Source: Psychromonas sp. SP041 (GTDB lineage Bacteria > Pseudomonadota > Gammaproteobacteria > Enterobacterales > Psychromonadaceae). Taken from it: a DNA stretch of 64,000 bases. Of the stretch, positions 1 to 9,290 are shown in pieces. The number at the start of each line of letters is the position of its first letter. The first letter of the stretch is position 1. The translations under genes were made by a program, and so were the position numbers. Under the pieces are notes generated by a model, which worked only from the letters and a program-made list of their open reading frames with translations, was not told the origin of the DNA and ran no database searches. The DNA lies in the NCBI RefSeq assembly GCF_000470315.2, contig NZ_CBRF02000019.1, positions 20,374 through 84,373 on the forward strand, in the 5' to 3' direction.

Positions 1-1656
1 TTTAACTTGTTGATGCCATACTTGTGTACGACGTTCGGCATTACCGTAAGCCCCCTCTTTTTCAACCCACATTGCTGTCGGTAAAATAAGGTCACCGAGT
101 TGCGCCGTGACGGTTGGATACGGGTCTGATACCACAATAAAGTTCTCTGGATTTCTGTAACCCGGAATAACTTCTTCATTAATGTTGGCAGCCGCTTGCA
201 CATTGTTATTACACATCACCCAGTAAGCATTCAATTTGCCATCTTTTAACATACGGTTTTGTAAAACGGCATGATATCCAGGTTTAGCAGGAATAGTCCC
301 TTCCGGTAATTTCCATAATTTTTCAGCGATAGCACGATGTTTAGGATTATTAACCACTAAATCTGCAGGCAAACGATGCGAGAACGTACCCACTTCACGA
401 GCAGTACCACAAGCAGATGGCTGACCCGTTAAAGAAAACGGACCTGAACCTGGTTTTGATATTTTGCCTGTTAATAAATGCACGTTGTACATTAAGTTAT
501 TAGCCCACACACCACGAGTGTGTTGGTTAAAGCCCATGGTCCAGTATGACGTTACTTTAATGTTTGGATCAGCGTATATTTTGGCAAGTTTAATCAGTTT
601 ATCAGCAGGTACGCCTGACATTTTTTCAGCATACTCGACATCAAATTCAGAAACATAATCAGCAAACTCTTCAAATGACATTGGCGTTGAAGCACCTGAG
701 TCAGGATTTTTAGCCGCCGCTTGTAAAGGATTAGTAGGACGTAAGCCATAACCAATATCTGTAGTACCTTTACGGAAATTAATGTGTTTTTTGATAAAGT
801 CTTTATCAACCGCATCATTTTTAATAATGTAATTTGCAATAAAGTTAAGAATCGCTAAATCAGTTTGAGGCGTGAAAATCATCCCGTTATCTGCAAGCTC
901 AAAAGAACGATGCGTATAGGTAGATAATACATGCACGCGTACATCGGGATTACTTAAGCGACGATCGGTTAAGCGCGACCATAGAATTGGATGCATCTCT
1001 GCCATGTTTGATCCCCATAAGACAAAGGCATCAGCATTTTCAAGATCATCATAACAACCCATTGGCTCATCAATACCAAAGGTACGCATAAACCCACCTA
1101 CGGCAGAGGCCATACAATGACGCGCATTAGGATCTAAATTATTACTGCGAAAACCTGCTTTTAATAGTTTACTCGCAGCATAACCTTCCATCACAGTCCA
1201 TTGACCAGAACCGAACATACCTACTGACGTTGGCCCTTTCTTTTTTAAAGCGGCTTTAAATTTTTCAGCCATGATGTCAAAAGCTTCATCCCAAGAGATA
1301 GGTTCAAACTCGCCTTCTTTATCATAGACGCCATTGGTCATTCTTAATAAGGGGGTTGTTAAGCGGTCTTTACCGTACATTATTTTAGAAAGAAAATAGC
1401 CTTTTACACAGTTAAGTCCTTTATTAACAGGTGCTTCTGGATCACCTTGTGTAGCGACCACTCTGCCATTTTGTGTCCCTACTAGCACACCACAACCTGT
1501 ACCACAAAATCGACATGGCGCTTTATCCCATTTGATTTTAGTAGCATCTTTACTGGCAATAATATTGCTCGCAGAGACAGGTAATGCAATGCCTGCTGCC
1601 GTTGCTGCAGCAGCCACTGCTTGTGCTTTCATAAAATCACGTCTGGTAAATTTCAT
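1..1656 (-). CDS. napA: Periplasmic nitrate reductase catalytic subunit NapA (3' end beyond window)
   Basis: NapA reduces nitrate to nitrite in the periplasm with a bis-MGD molybdenum cofactor and one [4Fe-4S] cluster. The frame is open from the ATG at 1656 to base 1, giving 552 of about 830 family residues; the C-terminal third lies outside the window. The N-terminus has a twin-arginine signal (TRRDFMK, residues 4-10) and an AxA-like cleavage region. Cluster cysteines fall at about 48, 51, 55 and 83 (CRFCGTGC, then NCVKG), and the predicted molybdenum-ligand cysteine is Cys181 in ARHCMAS. The start overlaps the napD stop by four bases (ATGA), so translation is probably coupled. Confidence is very high. 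Confidence 0.97.
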   Translation of the reverse strand, partial: MKFTRRDFMKAQAVAAAATAAGIALPVSASNIIASKDATKIKWDKAPCRFCGTGCGVLVGTQNGRVVATQGDPEAPVNKGLNCVKGYFLSKIMYGKDRLTTPLLRMTNGVYDKEGEFEPISWDEAFDIMAEKFKAALKKKGPTSVGMFGSGQWTVMEGYAASKLLKAGFRSNNLDPNARHCMASAVGGFMRTFGIDEPMGCYDDLENADAFVLWGSNMAEMHPILWSRLTDRRLSNPDVRVHVLSTYTHRSFELADNGMIFTPQTDLAILNFIANYIIKNDAVDKDFIKKHINFRKGTTDIGYGLRPTNPLQAAAKNPDSGASTPMSFEEFADYVSEFDVEYAEKMSGVPADKLIKLAKIYADPNIKVTSYWTMGFNQHTRGVWANNLMYNVHLLTGKISKPGSGPFSLTGQPSACGTAREVGTFSHRLPADLVVNNPKHRAIAEKLWKLPEGTIPAKPGYHAVLQNRMLKDGKLNAYWVMCNNNVQAAANINEEVIPGYRNPENFIVVSDPYPTVTAQLGDLILPTAMWVEKEGAYGNAERRTQVWHQQVK

Positions 1657-1928
1657 TGTGCTTCCTCGCTGTTATTTTGCGTAGATTGTTCAAACTCATG
1701 GTAAACAAGACTCGTATGTACAACGCCGTCTATGTCATTAATATTATCAATACACTTCATTATTTCTCGTTGGTTTGCAGCTTCTATCACTACAATGGCT
1801 TTACCTTTTTCAGTGACCGTGACCAATTCCGCTTGTTGTGACTCTTCAATGCAAGTTTTAAGGTTTGATATATTTTCAGGCTTAACATGAACAATTAAGC
1901 TCGATATATGCAATTCATCTGTTCTCAT
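1653..1928 (-). CDS. napD: NapD, chaperone for NapA Tat export and maturation
   Basis: A 91-residue cytoplasmic protein of the NapD family, which binds the twin-arginine signal of NapA and delays its export until the molybdenum cofactor is inserted. The family start is visible ([14 protein letters not shown]), with a ferredoxin-like fold pattern and a hydrophilic tail. A purine-rich ribosome site (GAGGAAAG) precedes the ATG by a few bases. It lies between napF and napA on the same strand and overlaps napA by four bases, which matches its partnership with NapA. Confidence 0.93.
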   Translation of the reverse strand: MRTDELHISSLIVHVKPENISNLKTCIEESQQAELVTVTEKGKAIVVIEAANQREIMKCIDNINDIDGVVHTSLVYHEFEQSTQNNSEEAQ

Positions 1929-2001
1929 TTACTTTCCTCATTGACTGTCTTCACCTTTCCCTTACCTAACTTTCTATTTTTATTGCCATCATCTGATGGC
2001 A

Positions 2002-2484
2002 TCATCTACTTTCTTCAATATTAATTGCGCTTGTTGGGCAAGGTGAAAAGCAGGCGCCACAGCCATTACACTTTTCTAAATCAATTTCTGGAACTGCATT
2101 AATGCCAATTTTAAAATGTAGCGCTTCTTCAGGACAACTTTCCCCACAACTTCTGCAATACACGTTTTCAAGTGCTAAACAGGCATCGCTAATCACTGCT
2201 TTTTTATGCCAAGCTTGCTCTGTTATTGGTGTAAAAATATCTTCTTGGCAACTTTCAGCACATTTGCCGCAAAAGGTGCACTCTCCCAATGAGAAATCAA
2301 TCACAGGGAAACCACCGTCTCCTTTTAAGATAATATTTTCAGGGCAACTTGTTATGCAGTGTCCACATTGAGTACAGCTATCCAAAAATTGCTGTTTGTC
2401 ATCAATCCACGGCATTAAATTATTAATAATAAGCTCAGATTTACGTCGAAATAAATTGCGCTTTTGCATGTCAACCATAGGCAT
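2002..2484 (-). CDS. napF: NapF, cytoplasmic 4Fe-4S ferredoxin-type protein of the nap operon
   Basis: A 160-residue iron-sulfur protein. Three clear CxxCxxCxxxCP-type clusters are visible: CTQCGHCITSCP, CTFCGKCAESC and CNGCGACFSPCP. An additional cysteine group (CRSCGESCP) lies between the second and third. NapF is known to act in the cytoplasm with NapA maturation, not as an electron carrier to the periplasm. Two further in-frame Met codons (third and sixth residues) could be the real start; none has a strong ribosome site. It is the first gene of the visible nap operon, about 70 bases ahead of napD. Confidence 0.93.
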   Translation of the reverse strand: MPMVDMQKRNLFRRKSELIINNLMPWIDDKQQFLDSCTQCGHCITSCPENIILKGDGGFPVIDFSLGECTFCGKCAESCQEDIFTPITEQAWHKKAVISDACLALENVYCRSCGESCPEEALHFKIGINAVPEIDLEKCNGCGACFSPCPTSAINIEESR

Positions 2485-2568
2485 AAAATAAATGTTAATT
2501 TAATGTAAAATAAGATAAGTGTAACTGTAGCAGAACTATTTTATGAAGTGAGACTGATTGGATGTTGC

Positions 2569-2582
2569 TTGATTTGGATCAA
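2569..2582. promoter_or_regulatory. FNR-type binding site upstream of napF
   Basis: The palindrome TTGATTTGGATCAA matches the FNR consensus TTGAT-N4-ATCAA in both half sites. It is centred about 90 bases upstream of the napF start and downstream of the moaA stop, so it can serve only the nap operon. Oxygen-dependent activation of nap by FNR is established in enteric bacteria; its use here is inferred from the sequence. Confidence 0.75.
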
Positions 2583-2606
2583 GTGAATTTATGAGGTATT
2601 TAGACA

Positions 2607-2626
2607 TTCTCCGCAAAAGCGGAGAA
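2607..2626. terminator. GC-rich hairpin between moaA and napF
   Basis: A perfect 8-bp stem (TTCTCCGC / GCGGAGAA) with an AAAA loop, 20 bases beyond the moaA stop on the minus strand. No T-run follows in the moaA direction, so it is a weak or factor-assisted terminator, or an mRNA end stabiliser. Confidence 0.45.
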
Positions 2627-2645
2627 ATTATAAGCAAATGAGTAA

Positions 2646-3623
2646 CTAACCGCCGATAGACGCTAAGTGAGGAGTACCGCCTGTTAACCCTAGATCAAGA
2701 AAGTGTGAGGATTTCTTTTCTTTTAAAGCGGCTAAAATAGTCGATTTTAACTCTGCTTTATCAGCACTATTTTGTAACAAGTGGCGAAGATCAACGCCAT
2801 CTTCACCAAATAAACAAAGGTGTAAACGTCCAACAGCAGAAACACGTAATCGATTACAATTATCACAAAAATCTTTACTGTAAGGCATTATTAAACCGAT
2901 CTCTCCCAAATAATCAGGATGTGAAAAAACTTCCGCAGGGCCATCGTTAGCATGTCGCGTTTTTTGAACCCATTGTTGACTTAGTAAGACATCTTTAATG
3001 CTTTGACCAGAGAGATGATACCGATTAAAAAACTCTGCATTATCATCGGTCTGCATTAACTCAATAAATCTGAGTTGTATTGGTTGTTTTTTTATCCAAG
3101 TTAAAAATGTACTGAGGTCGTTATCATTTAACCCTTTCATTAATACACTGTTCACTTTGACTTGTTCAAAGCCCGCAGTAATACAAGCATCAACACCTTC
3201 CATTACTTTATGGAAAATATTTTTACCCGTAATAAGATTAAAAGTATTGGCATCCAAGCTATCTATACTGACGTTAATGGCACTTAGTCCAGCTTCAAAC
3301 CAATCTTCGGCATGTTTACTTAAATTAAACCCATTAGTGGTTGTCACCACCTTCTTAATACCATCAGTATTCGCTATCTGTTCGATGATATTAGGGAAGT
3401 CTTTACGTAAACTCGGTTCTCCACCTGTAATTCTCACTTTACTGGTGCCTAATTCTGCAAAAGCATTAATTAGGTTTTGTATTTCATTTTGTGACAAAAA
3501 TTGCTTTTGATGAGTACGTTGGTAGCCATCTGGCAAACAATAATTACATTTGAAATTACACTCATCAGTAATAGATAAGCGTAAGTATTCAAATTTTCGA
3601 TGATACTTATCAACTAGTTGCAT
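2646..3623 (-). CDS. moaA: GTP 3',8-cyclase MoaA (molybdenum cofactor biosynthesis)
   Basis: A radical SAM enzyme that converts GTP to 3',8-cyclo-GTP, the first step of molybdopterin synthesis, which supplies the cofactor of NapA. The SAM-cluster motif CNFKCNYC is near the N-terminus, the second-cluster cysteines are in FCDNCNRLR and a later Cys, and the protein ends in the characteristic Gly-Gly. The frame is open back to an ATG at 3659, but I place the start at 3623. An AGGAA ribosome site lies just upstream, the protein then begins MQLVDKYHRKFEYLRLS as in family members, and the upstream 36 bases are part of a conserved-looking RNA leader. The resulting protein is 325 residues. Confidence 0.95.
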   Translation of the reverse strand: MQLVDKYHRKFEYLRLSITDECNFKCNYCLPDGYQRTHQKQFLSQNEIQNLINAFAELGTSKVRITGGEPSLRKDFPNIIEQIANTDGIKKVVTTTNGFNLSKHAEDWFEAGLSAINVSIDSLDANTFNLITGKNIFHKVMEGVDACITAGFEQVKVNSVLMKGLNDNDLSTFLTWIKKQPIQLRFIELMQTDDNAEFFNRYHLSGQSIKDVLLSQQWVQKTRHANDGPAEVFSHPDYLGEIGLIMPYSKDFCDNCNRLRVSAVGRLHLCLFGEDGVDLRHLLQNSADKAELKSTILAALKEKKSSHFLDLGLTGGTPHLASIGG

Positions 3624-3629
3624 GGTCAG

Positions 3630-3756
3630 TTCCTTTCCAAACACGGGAGGCAAACCCATTTCTAAGTTTACCCTTCTTAACCATTTATCAGTTAAGCGGC
3701 TTATATCGCATATTTAAAAAAATATGTTAAAGTTAGCGATATAAGCTCGGAGCTAA
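3630..3756 (-). promoter_or_regulatory. Probable Moco riboswitch (moaA leader)
   Basis: The minus-strand leader of moaA folds into a long imperfect hairpin. An 11-bp outer helix (GCTTATATCGC / GCGATATAAGC) encloses an inner CATATTT / AAATATG stem, and a second hairpin follows (CTTAAC / GTTAAG). After that come TTTGCCTCCC and GGAAAGG, which as I recall are conserved blocks of the Moco RNA motif found before moaA and other molybdenum genes in gammaproteobacteria. The ribosome site lies inside the last block, consistent with translational control by the cofactor. The call rests on memory of the motif and on visible pairing; a covariance-model search would settle it. Confidence 0.6.
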
Positions 3757-3843
3757 ATTAAATATAAATGACATAAGCCTCCTTTAATAACGGAAACTCA
3801 ATCAACATGTTACCTACAATTCTTAACTATGTCTTAACTATGT

Positions 3844-5544
3844 ATGAAGATTAATCTACTATTTCATTCACTTTCTATTACGAAAGTGATTACAACGATC
3901 GCTTTACTGATATTAATCATATCAGGATCTCATATTTTTATTTTCCTTACGACAACGCATAGCCAAAATATTAATAGGGAAGCAATTAAAAATTTGGTTA
4001 TTCTCAAACATGAAACCCAAAACTTCATCAACATGAAGAAAGTCGATCGCAATGACATCGTTACTTCGTTTAATAAGTTCTCACCACGGCTTGCGAATAA
4101 GTTACTCGAAAAGAAATTTTTTGATGTTACTCATATTTCCACGGCAAACACAGAGCTAAAGTTTCAATTATTAACACTACAAGAAAAATTCAGTGAACTC
4201 TCAGATGCTAAACTAGACATACAACTAGAAAATTTAGTCGATAACATTATGTTGACGGTGAAACAGTATGACCTCCTGTTAGAAAAAGAAGCGTCGGTTA
4301 TCTTCATTTCTCAAATAGTCGTCTTTTTATTTATATTACTTATTTCATTATTTCTATTAGTTTATTGCCGTCGATACATAGTCACACCACTTAATCAATT
4401 AGAAGAAAATGTTCTGTCAATTTCTAACCATCATTTTAATGTTGAGTTTTTAGATCATTCAAACGAAATTGGTGTACTTTCAACGGGTTTAAAAAGCATG
4501 TCAGCAGAGCTTGAGTCTTTAATTGCGGCCATGCAAAAGAAAGTGTTCGATAAAAAAACTGAATTAGAAAGTGCCAATGAAAGTATTCAATTCTTATTCA
4601 CTATTTCTCAAAAGCTAAGTACGGTTAAATTAACTCACCCTATTATTATTGAAGCGTTAAACGCATTAGCAAAACAAACTAACCTGACAAAATTATGTTT
4701 AGAACTTGTAAACGGTGTGCAGATAGACAGTGACTATGGCTGTGCAACTGAAAATCAAAATAACAAACGTATCCCTATTATTATTAATGGCGAACCTTAT
4801 GGTTATTTAAACTATATTCAAGCAATCGCAACAGATGAAAACACATCTATCATCGTTAGCTTTAGCAGCTTGTTAGCCCGTGCTTTATATCAAGAAGAAT
4901 ACAGCTTACAAGAACAAAAACTATTATTAATGGATGAGCGAGGTGTTATTGCTCGTGAGCTCCATGACTCTATCGCACAGGCCCTTTCATTCCTTAAAAT
5001 ACAATGTACGGTATTAAATCGTCAAATTGATTCAAATGCCGACAGTGAACAAGTTAAAAGCTCAGTAGGTAATATTAAAGAAGCGGTTACCGATGCTTAT
5101 GTGCAACTTCGTTCATTACTTTCTACTTTCAGATTAAACATCAGTGTTTCTGACTTTAAAGAAGCGGTGTTAATCATGACGTCTCAATTACAAAAACAAA
5201 CAGCAGCAAAAATCCAATTAGGATTATTTGAATCCAACTTCCAAACCCATGCCAATCAACATATACATTTATTACAAATAATAAGAGAAGCCATAATAAA
5301 TGCGATGAAACATGCAAATTGTGACAACATTGTTATTAATTGTGTGGTTATTGACCAAAAAATTGCAACACAAAAGGTTATTATTACTATTTGTGACGAT
5401 GGTGTAGGAATAGAAGAAAAACCAGGTAAAGATAACCATTATGGAATAGAAATCATGAACCAAAGAGCAAATGAGCTCAATGGTATATTAGAAATCAAAA
5501 ACTTACCCGTCGGCACAGAAATAAAACTTATATTTGAAATTTAG
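3844..5544 (+). CDS. narQ: Nitrate/nitrite sensor histidine kinase, NarQ-like
   Basis: A 566-residue membrane kinase with transmembrane segments at about 13-36 and 152-174, a roughly 115-residue periplasmic sensor region between them, HAMP (about 175-225), a central GAF-like region and a HisKA_3 dimerisation helix with phospho-acceptor His374 in ARELHDSIAQ. The C-terminal HATPase_c domain has the N box EAIINAMKHA and the G box DDGVGI. The adjacent NarP regulator and the divergent moaA-nap genes support a nitrate-sensing role. The periplasmic P-box region (around 43-62, NREAIKNLVILKHETQ) matches the family ligand motif poorly, so ligand specificity is uncertain. Confidence 0.85.
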   Translation: MKINLLFHSLSITKVITTIALLILIISGSHIFIFLTTTHSQNINREAIKNLVILKHETQNFINMKKVDRNDIVTSFNKFSPRLANKLLEKKFFDVTHISTANTELKFQLLTLQEKFSELSDAKLDIQLENLVDNIMLTVKQYDLLLEKEASVIFISQIVVFLFILLISLFLLVYCRRYIVTPLNQLEENVLSISNHHFNVEFLDHSNEIGVLSTGLKSMSAELESLIAAMQKKVFDKKTELESANESIQFLFTISQKLSTVKLTHPIIIEALNALAKQTNLTKLCLELVNGVQIDSDYGCATENQNNKRIPIIINGEPYGYLNYIQAIATDENTSIIVSFSSLLARALYQEEYSLQEQKLLLMDERGVIARELHDSIAQALSFLKIQCTVLNRQIDSNADSEQVKSSVGNIKEAVTDAYVQLRSLLSTFRLNISVSDFKEAVLIMTSQLQKQTAAKIQLGLFESNFQTHANQHIHLLQIIREAIINAMKHANCDNIVINCVVIDQKIATQKVIITICDDGVGIEEKPGKDNHYGIEIMNQRANELNGILEIKNLPVGTEIKLIFEI

Positions 5545-5651
5545 CTTTTTATTAAAAAATCATTTATATTTCATGTTTATTATTTTCTTAAATTCACATT
5601 TATACTGATTTAGTATGTTTAATTTAAATATTACCAGTAAAGGAATCACAA

Positions 5652-6287
5652 ATGAGCAATGTATCTACCGTTATTGTTGTTGATGACCATCCCCTTATGC
5701 GCAAAGGCATTACACAACTATTAAGTATTGACCCGAACTTTGTTGTTATCGACGAAGCGACCAATGGTATCGAAGCTGTCAGCATGGTAAAGAAACAACA
5801 CCCTGATATGGTGTTGTTAGATTTAAACATGAAAGCGGTTTCCGGTTTAGAAACGCTTAAAGCATTACGAAATGATGGTATCACCAGTAAAATTGTTATT
5901 TTAACGGTATCTGATGCTAAACAAGATGTTATTTCATTAATCAACCAAGGGGCTGACGGTTACTTATTAAAAGATACCGATCCAGAAATCTTATTGGATA
6001 GCTTACACCGTATCCAACAAGGTAAATTAGTGGTGAGTGAAGGTTTAACACAATATTTAGATTGTTTAGATCAAGAAAACAACATTAGAGAGAAAATCGC
6101 GACATTAACACGCCGTGAAAATCAAATCATGGAAGAAATTTCACGAGGATTAAGTAACAAAGAAATTTCTGAAAATCTTAATATTTCAGAAGGGACTGTA
6201 AAAGTACACGTTAAAAGCTTACTTAAAAAATTAGCAATTAAGTCTCGTGTTGAAGCAGCAGTATTATTCTTAGAGCAACCCAAGTAA
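5652..6287 (+). CDS. narP: Response regulator NarP (LuxR/FixJ family)
   Basis: A 211-residue two-domain regulator. The receiver domain has the acidic pair DDH at 11-13, phospho-acceptor Asp57 in LLDLNM and Lys107 in LLKD; the C-terminal LuxR-type helix-turn-helix runs from LTRRENQIM to the end. It matches NarP in length and sequence style. It follows the kinase gene by 107 bases with its own ribosome site (AAAGGA) and probably controls the nap operon with FNR. Confidence 0.93.
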   Translation: MSNVSTVIVVDDHPLMRKGITQLLSIDPNFVVIDEATNGIEAVSMVKKQHPDMVLLDLNMKAVSGLETLKALRNDGITSKIVILTVSDAKQDVISLINQGADGYLLKDTDPEILLDSLHRIQQGKLVVSEGLTQYLDCLDQENNIREKIATLTRRENQIMEEISRGLSNKEISENLNISEGTVKVHVKSLLKKLAIKSRVEAAVLFLEQPK

Positions 6288-6355
6288 TAAACGCTCACAT
6301 TAGAAAGTAAATCGGTGTTATGAAATAACATATAGCGATATTATCTCAGCTAAAT

Positions 6356-6390
6356 AACCTTTATTTTGGTAAACTCCCGAAATAAAGGTT
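6356..6390 (+). terminator. Rho-independent terminator after narP
   Basis: An 11-bp stem (AACCTTTATTT / AAATAAAGGTT) is followed by TTTTTGCTTTT, between narP and dinG. Confidence 0.85.
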
Positions 6391-6448
6391 TTTTGCTTTT
6401 GTTCGTTTACTATTCTGTTTGTTAATGCACCGAGAATACAAAAAATTT

Positions 6449-8506
6449 ATGCTTTCAGACTCACTCAAAAAAGAAATTCGCACTAACTACGAGCTTATTA
6501 CTCAATCATTACCGCAATTCAAAGCGCGTAAAGCTCAAAACTATTTAGTCGCAGAAATAGCAAAAGTGCTAGCAGGGAATTATGACAAGTCACGTCGTAT
6601 ATTAGTCGCCGAGGCAGGTACAGGTATTGGTAAATCATTAGCTTATATTTTAGCGGGTTTGCCGGTCGCATTAAGACTCAACAAAAAGCTTATTATTTCA
6701 ACTGCAACGGTTACCTTACAAGAGCAGTTAATCAGTAAAGAGCTGCCCTTCTTTCTTCAGCATAGCGATTATAAGTTTACCTTTACGTTAGCAAAAGGCA
6801 GACAACGCTACTGTTGTGAGCATAAATTATTAAATCTCCAAGCGAATGATCCAGAGCAAACATTATTGTTCGCAGAAAAGCCGCAGGCTGGCGATACTGA
6901 ATTATTAGCTAAACTAAAAAATGCATATTTAGACGGAAAATGGAATGGCGATCAAGACAGTTGGCCAATGCCTATTCCTCGTCGTATTTGGCAACAAATC
7001 ATTTCAGATAAACACAGTTGTAAAAAAGCCTTAGCGAATCATCGTCAATGTCCATTTCATCGCGCTCGAGATAATATCAATAAAGCAGACGTCATTGTGG
7101 TGAACCATGCATTATTGTTGGCTGATTTAGAGTTAGGTGGCGGTGTTATTTTACCTGAACCAGATGCTTGTTTTTATGTACTGGATGAAGCACATCACTT
7201 ACCAAAAATTTCGCGTGATTTTTCAAGTGCAAACGTCAACATTAAAACCAGCCAAGATTGGCTTAAAAAAATAAAACAAGTCAGTGCCCATGTTAACCGA
7301 GTGGTGCATCGTCAAACGACCATCACGCCTGGTATTAATATGCTAGAAAGTGCTAACGAAATGGTTAATGACTTAAAAAGTATTGAGCTCTATTTTAGAG
7401 ATAACCCACTCGATTACAATAAATCAAACCAATATCGATTTTCGATGGGTGAAGTACCACAACCGATTGTTAATGCATTAATTAGTTTAAAAGAAGAAAC
7501 GAAAAAATGTTTAAGTGCCGTTAATAAGCTATCAAATATTACCTCTGAAGAATTAAAAGACGCGAGTATTAAGTTATCAGATGCTGAACCAATTTTAATT
7601 GAAACAGGTTTCTATATTCAGCGCTTAGAAAACTTAGCAGCATTATGGAAAATGTTATTAAAAGACCGAGCAACAAATCAAGCTCCTATTGCGGCATGGG
7701 TAAACAATGAAAATGATGGATTCACACTCTGTGCGAGCCCATTAGAAGTCGGTGGTTTATTAGAATATATGTTGTGGTCACAAGCGGCAGGTGTCATTTT
7801 ATGTTCAGCAACGTTAACCTCATTAAACAGTTTTGATTACTTTATGCGTCAAGCTGGCTTAAAAAATAATGACGGCACTCAATACTTGCGCTTAAAATCG
7901 CCATTTGACTACCCTGCTATCTCGTTGAATGTGGCGAAGATGAAGTATGACCCAACAGAGAAAGGTTTTGATAACGAATTAATCGATAATATTGCTCAAC
8001 GTATAGAGGACAAAGCAGGTAACTTAGTTTTATTTGCTTCGTATTGGCAAATGAACTTGGTCGCAGACAAATTACGTCGAAAGTTTCCAACGTCTTTGTT
8101 AGTACAGGGTGAAACATCGCGTACTAAAATGATCACCACTCATAAAAAGAACTGTGATCAAGGGTTAACGAGTATCTTATTTGGTACCGGTAGCTTGGCT
8201 GAAGGGTTAGACCTTCCTGGGCATTACCTAACCAACCTTATGATTACTAAATTGCCTTTTGCTGTGCCAGACTCTCCTGTCGAAGAAGCCCATGCAGAAT
8301 GGATAACATCGAAAGGCGGTAATCCGTTTATGCAAATAACTATCCCAGAGGCCAGTAAAAAATTAATACAATCTTGTGGCCGATTAATTCGTAAAGAAGA
8401 GGATACAGGAAAAATTACTATTTTAGATAAACGAGTTGTTACCAAGCGATATGGCAAAAGCTTAATCGATTCCCTTCCTCCTTTTGCTTTAAACGTAGAG
8501 AAATAA
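6449..8506 (+). CDS. dinG: ATP-dependent DNA helicase DinG
   Basis: An XPD-like superfamily 2 helicase that unwinds DNA 5'-3' and resolves R-loops and G-quadruplexes in related organisms. The sequence shows Walker A (EAGTGIGKS), the Fe-S cysteines (RYCCEH, then SCKKALANHRQCPFH), the DEAH box (LDEAHH) and C-terminal helicase motifs (GSLAEGLDLPG, QSCGRLIR). The frame is open further upstream (TTG at 6419, ATG at 6425), but the ATG at 6449 aligns with the family N-terminus. The protein is then 685 residues. It is the first gene of a tight cluster with yfcA, priC and ybaM. Confidence 0.92.
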   Translation: MLSDSLKKEIRTNYELITQSLPQFKARKAQNYLVAEIAKVLAGNYDKSRRILVAEAGTGIGKSLAYILAGLPVALRLNKKLIISTATVTLQEQLISKELPFFLQHSDYKFTFTLAKGRQRYCCEHKLLNLQANDPEQTLLFAEKPQAGDTELLAKLKNAYLDGKWNGDQDSWPMPIPRRIWQQIISDKHSCKKALANHRQCPFHRARDNINKADVIVVNHALLLADLELGGGVILPEPDACFYVLDEAHHLPKISRDFSSANVNIKTSQDWLKKIKQVSAHVNRVVHRQTTITPGINMLESANEMVNDLKSIELYFRDNPLDYNKSNQYRFSMGEVPQPIVNALISLKEETKKCLSAVNKLSNITSEELKDASIKLSDAEPILIETGFYIQRLENLAALWKMLLKDRATNQAPIAAWVNNENDGFTLCASPLEVGGLLEYMLWSQAAGVILCSATLTSLNSFDYFMRQAGLKNNDGTQYLRLKSPFDYPAISLNVAKMKYDPTEKGFDNELIDNIAQRIEDKAGNLVLFASYWQMNLVADKLRRKFPTSLLVQGETSRTKMITTHKKNCDQGLTSILFGTGSLAEGLDLPGHYLTNLMITKLPFAVPDSPVEEAHAEWITSKGGNPFMQITIPEASKKLIQSCGRLIRKEEDTGKITILDKRVVTKRYGKSLIDSLPPFALNVEK

Positions 8507-8507
8507 G

Positions 8508-9290
8508 ATGACTGAGTTTGCATTAGATCCAAACAGTTGGATGCTATTAGCATTAGTAGGCCTAGCTGCAGGATTCATTGATGCTGTGGTAGGTGGAGGT
8601 GGAATGTTAACCGTCCCTACTTTATTAAGCGTTGGTTTACCGCCACATTTAACCCTAGGAACCAATAAACTATCTGCAAGCTTTGCCTCTGGTACAGCGG
8701 CTTTCACTTACTTTAGAAAGAAGTTATTTGATCCACAGTTTTGGAAACATTGTTTTTATAGTACTTTTATTGGTGCATTATGTGGCACAATTTTGGTCAA
8801 TTACATTTCTACAGAATTCCTCAATAAGTTTCTACCGTTAGTGATATTAGCCGCCGCTATTTATACTTTATTTAGCCGAGTCAAAGAAATTGATAATGCT
8901 ATCTTGCCCGAGCAAACGCCCTTATTAAAAGTTAAACAACGAATTCAGGGGCTTATTTTAGGGTTTTATGATGGAATATCAGGCCCAGGAACGGGTGCAT
9001 TTTGGGTTATTTCAAATATGCGTTTGTACCGTTTAAATATTTTGTTATCCAGCGGTATCGCAAAGGCAATGAACTTTACCAGTAATTTTGTTTCACTGTT
9101 AATTTTCATATACTTTGGTCAAGTCAATTGGTTTATCGGTTTAACCATGGGTGCTTGTTTAATGTTAGGCGCTTTTATTGGCGCCCATTCCGCTATTTAT
9201 TTCGGCGCTAAGTTTATTCGCCCTTTGTTCATTATTATTGTGTTAATAATGGCCATTAACCTTGGATATAATGCATGGTTCAGTCAATAG
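8508..9290 (+). CDS. yfcA: TauE/SafE-family membrane transporter, YfcA-like
   Basis: A 260-residue polytopic inner-membrane protein with about eight hydrophobic segments. Family-typical glycine-rich stretches are present near the N-terminus (GFIDAVVGGGGMLTVP) and mid-protein (GFYDGISGPGTG). TauE/SafE proteins move sulfonates or organic anions; the substrate here is unknown. It begins one base after the dinG stop and its end overlaps priC by 16 bases, so the genes are probably cotranscribed. Confidence 0.88.
   Translation: MTEFALDPNSWMLLALVGLAAGFIDAVVGGGGMLTVPTLLSVGLPPHLTLGTNKLSASFASGTAAFTYFRKKLFDPQFWKHCFYSTFIGALCGTILVNYISTEFLNKFLPLVILAAAIYTLFSRVKEIDNAILPEQTPLLKVKQRIQGLILGFYDGISGPGTGAFWVISNMRLYRLNILLSSGIAKAMNFTSNFVSLLIFIYFGQVNWFIGLTMGACLMLGAFIGAHSAIYFGAKFIRPLFIIIVLIMAINLGYNAWFSQ

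Noticed and set aside
3624..3659. Extension of moaA to the ATG at 3659
   Set aside because: No ribosome site, extra residues do not fit the family, and the bases are part of the structured leader.
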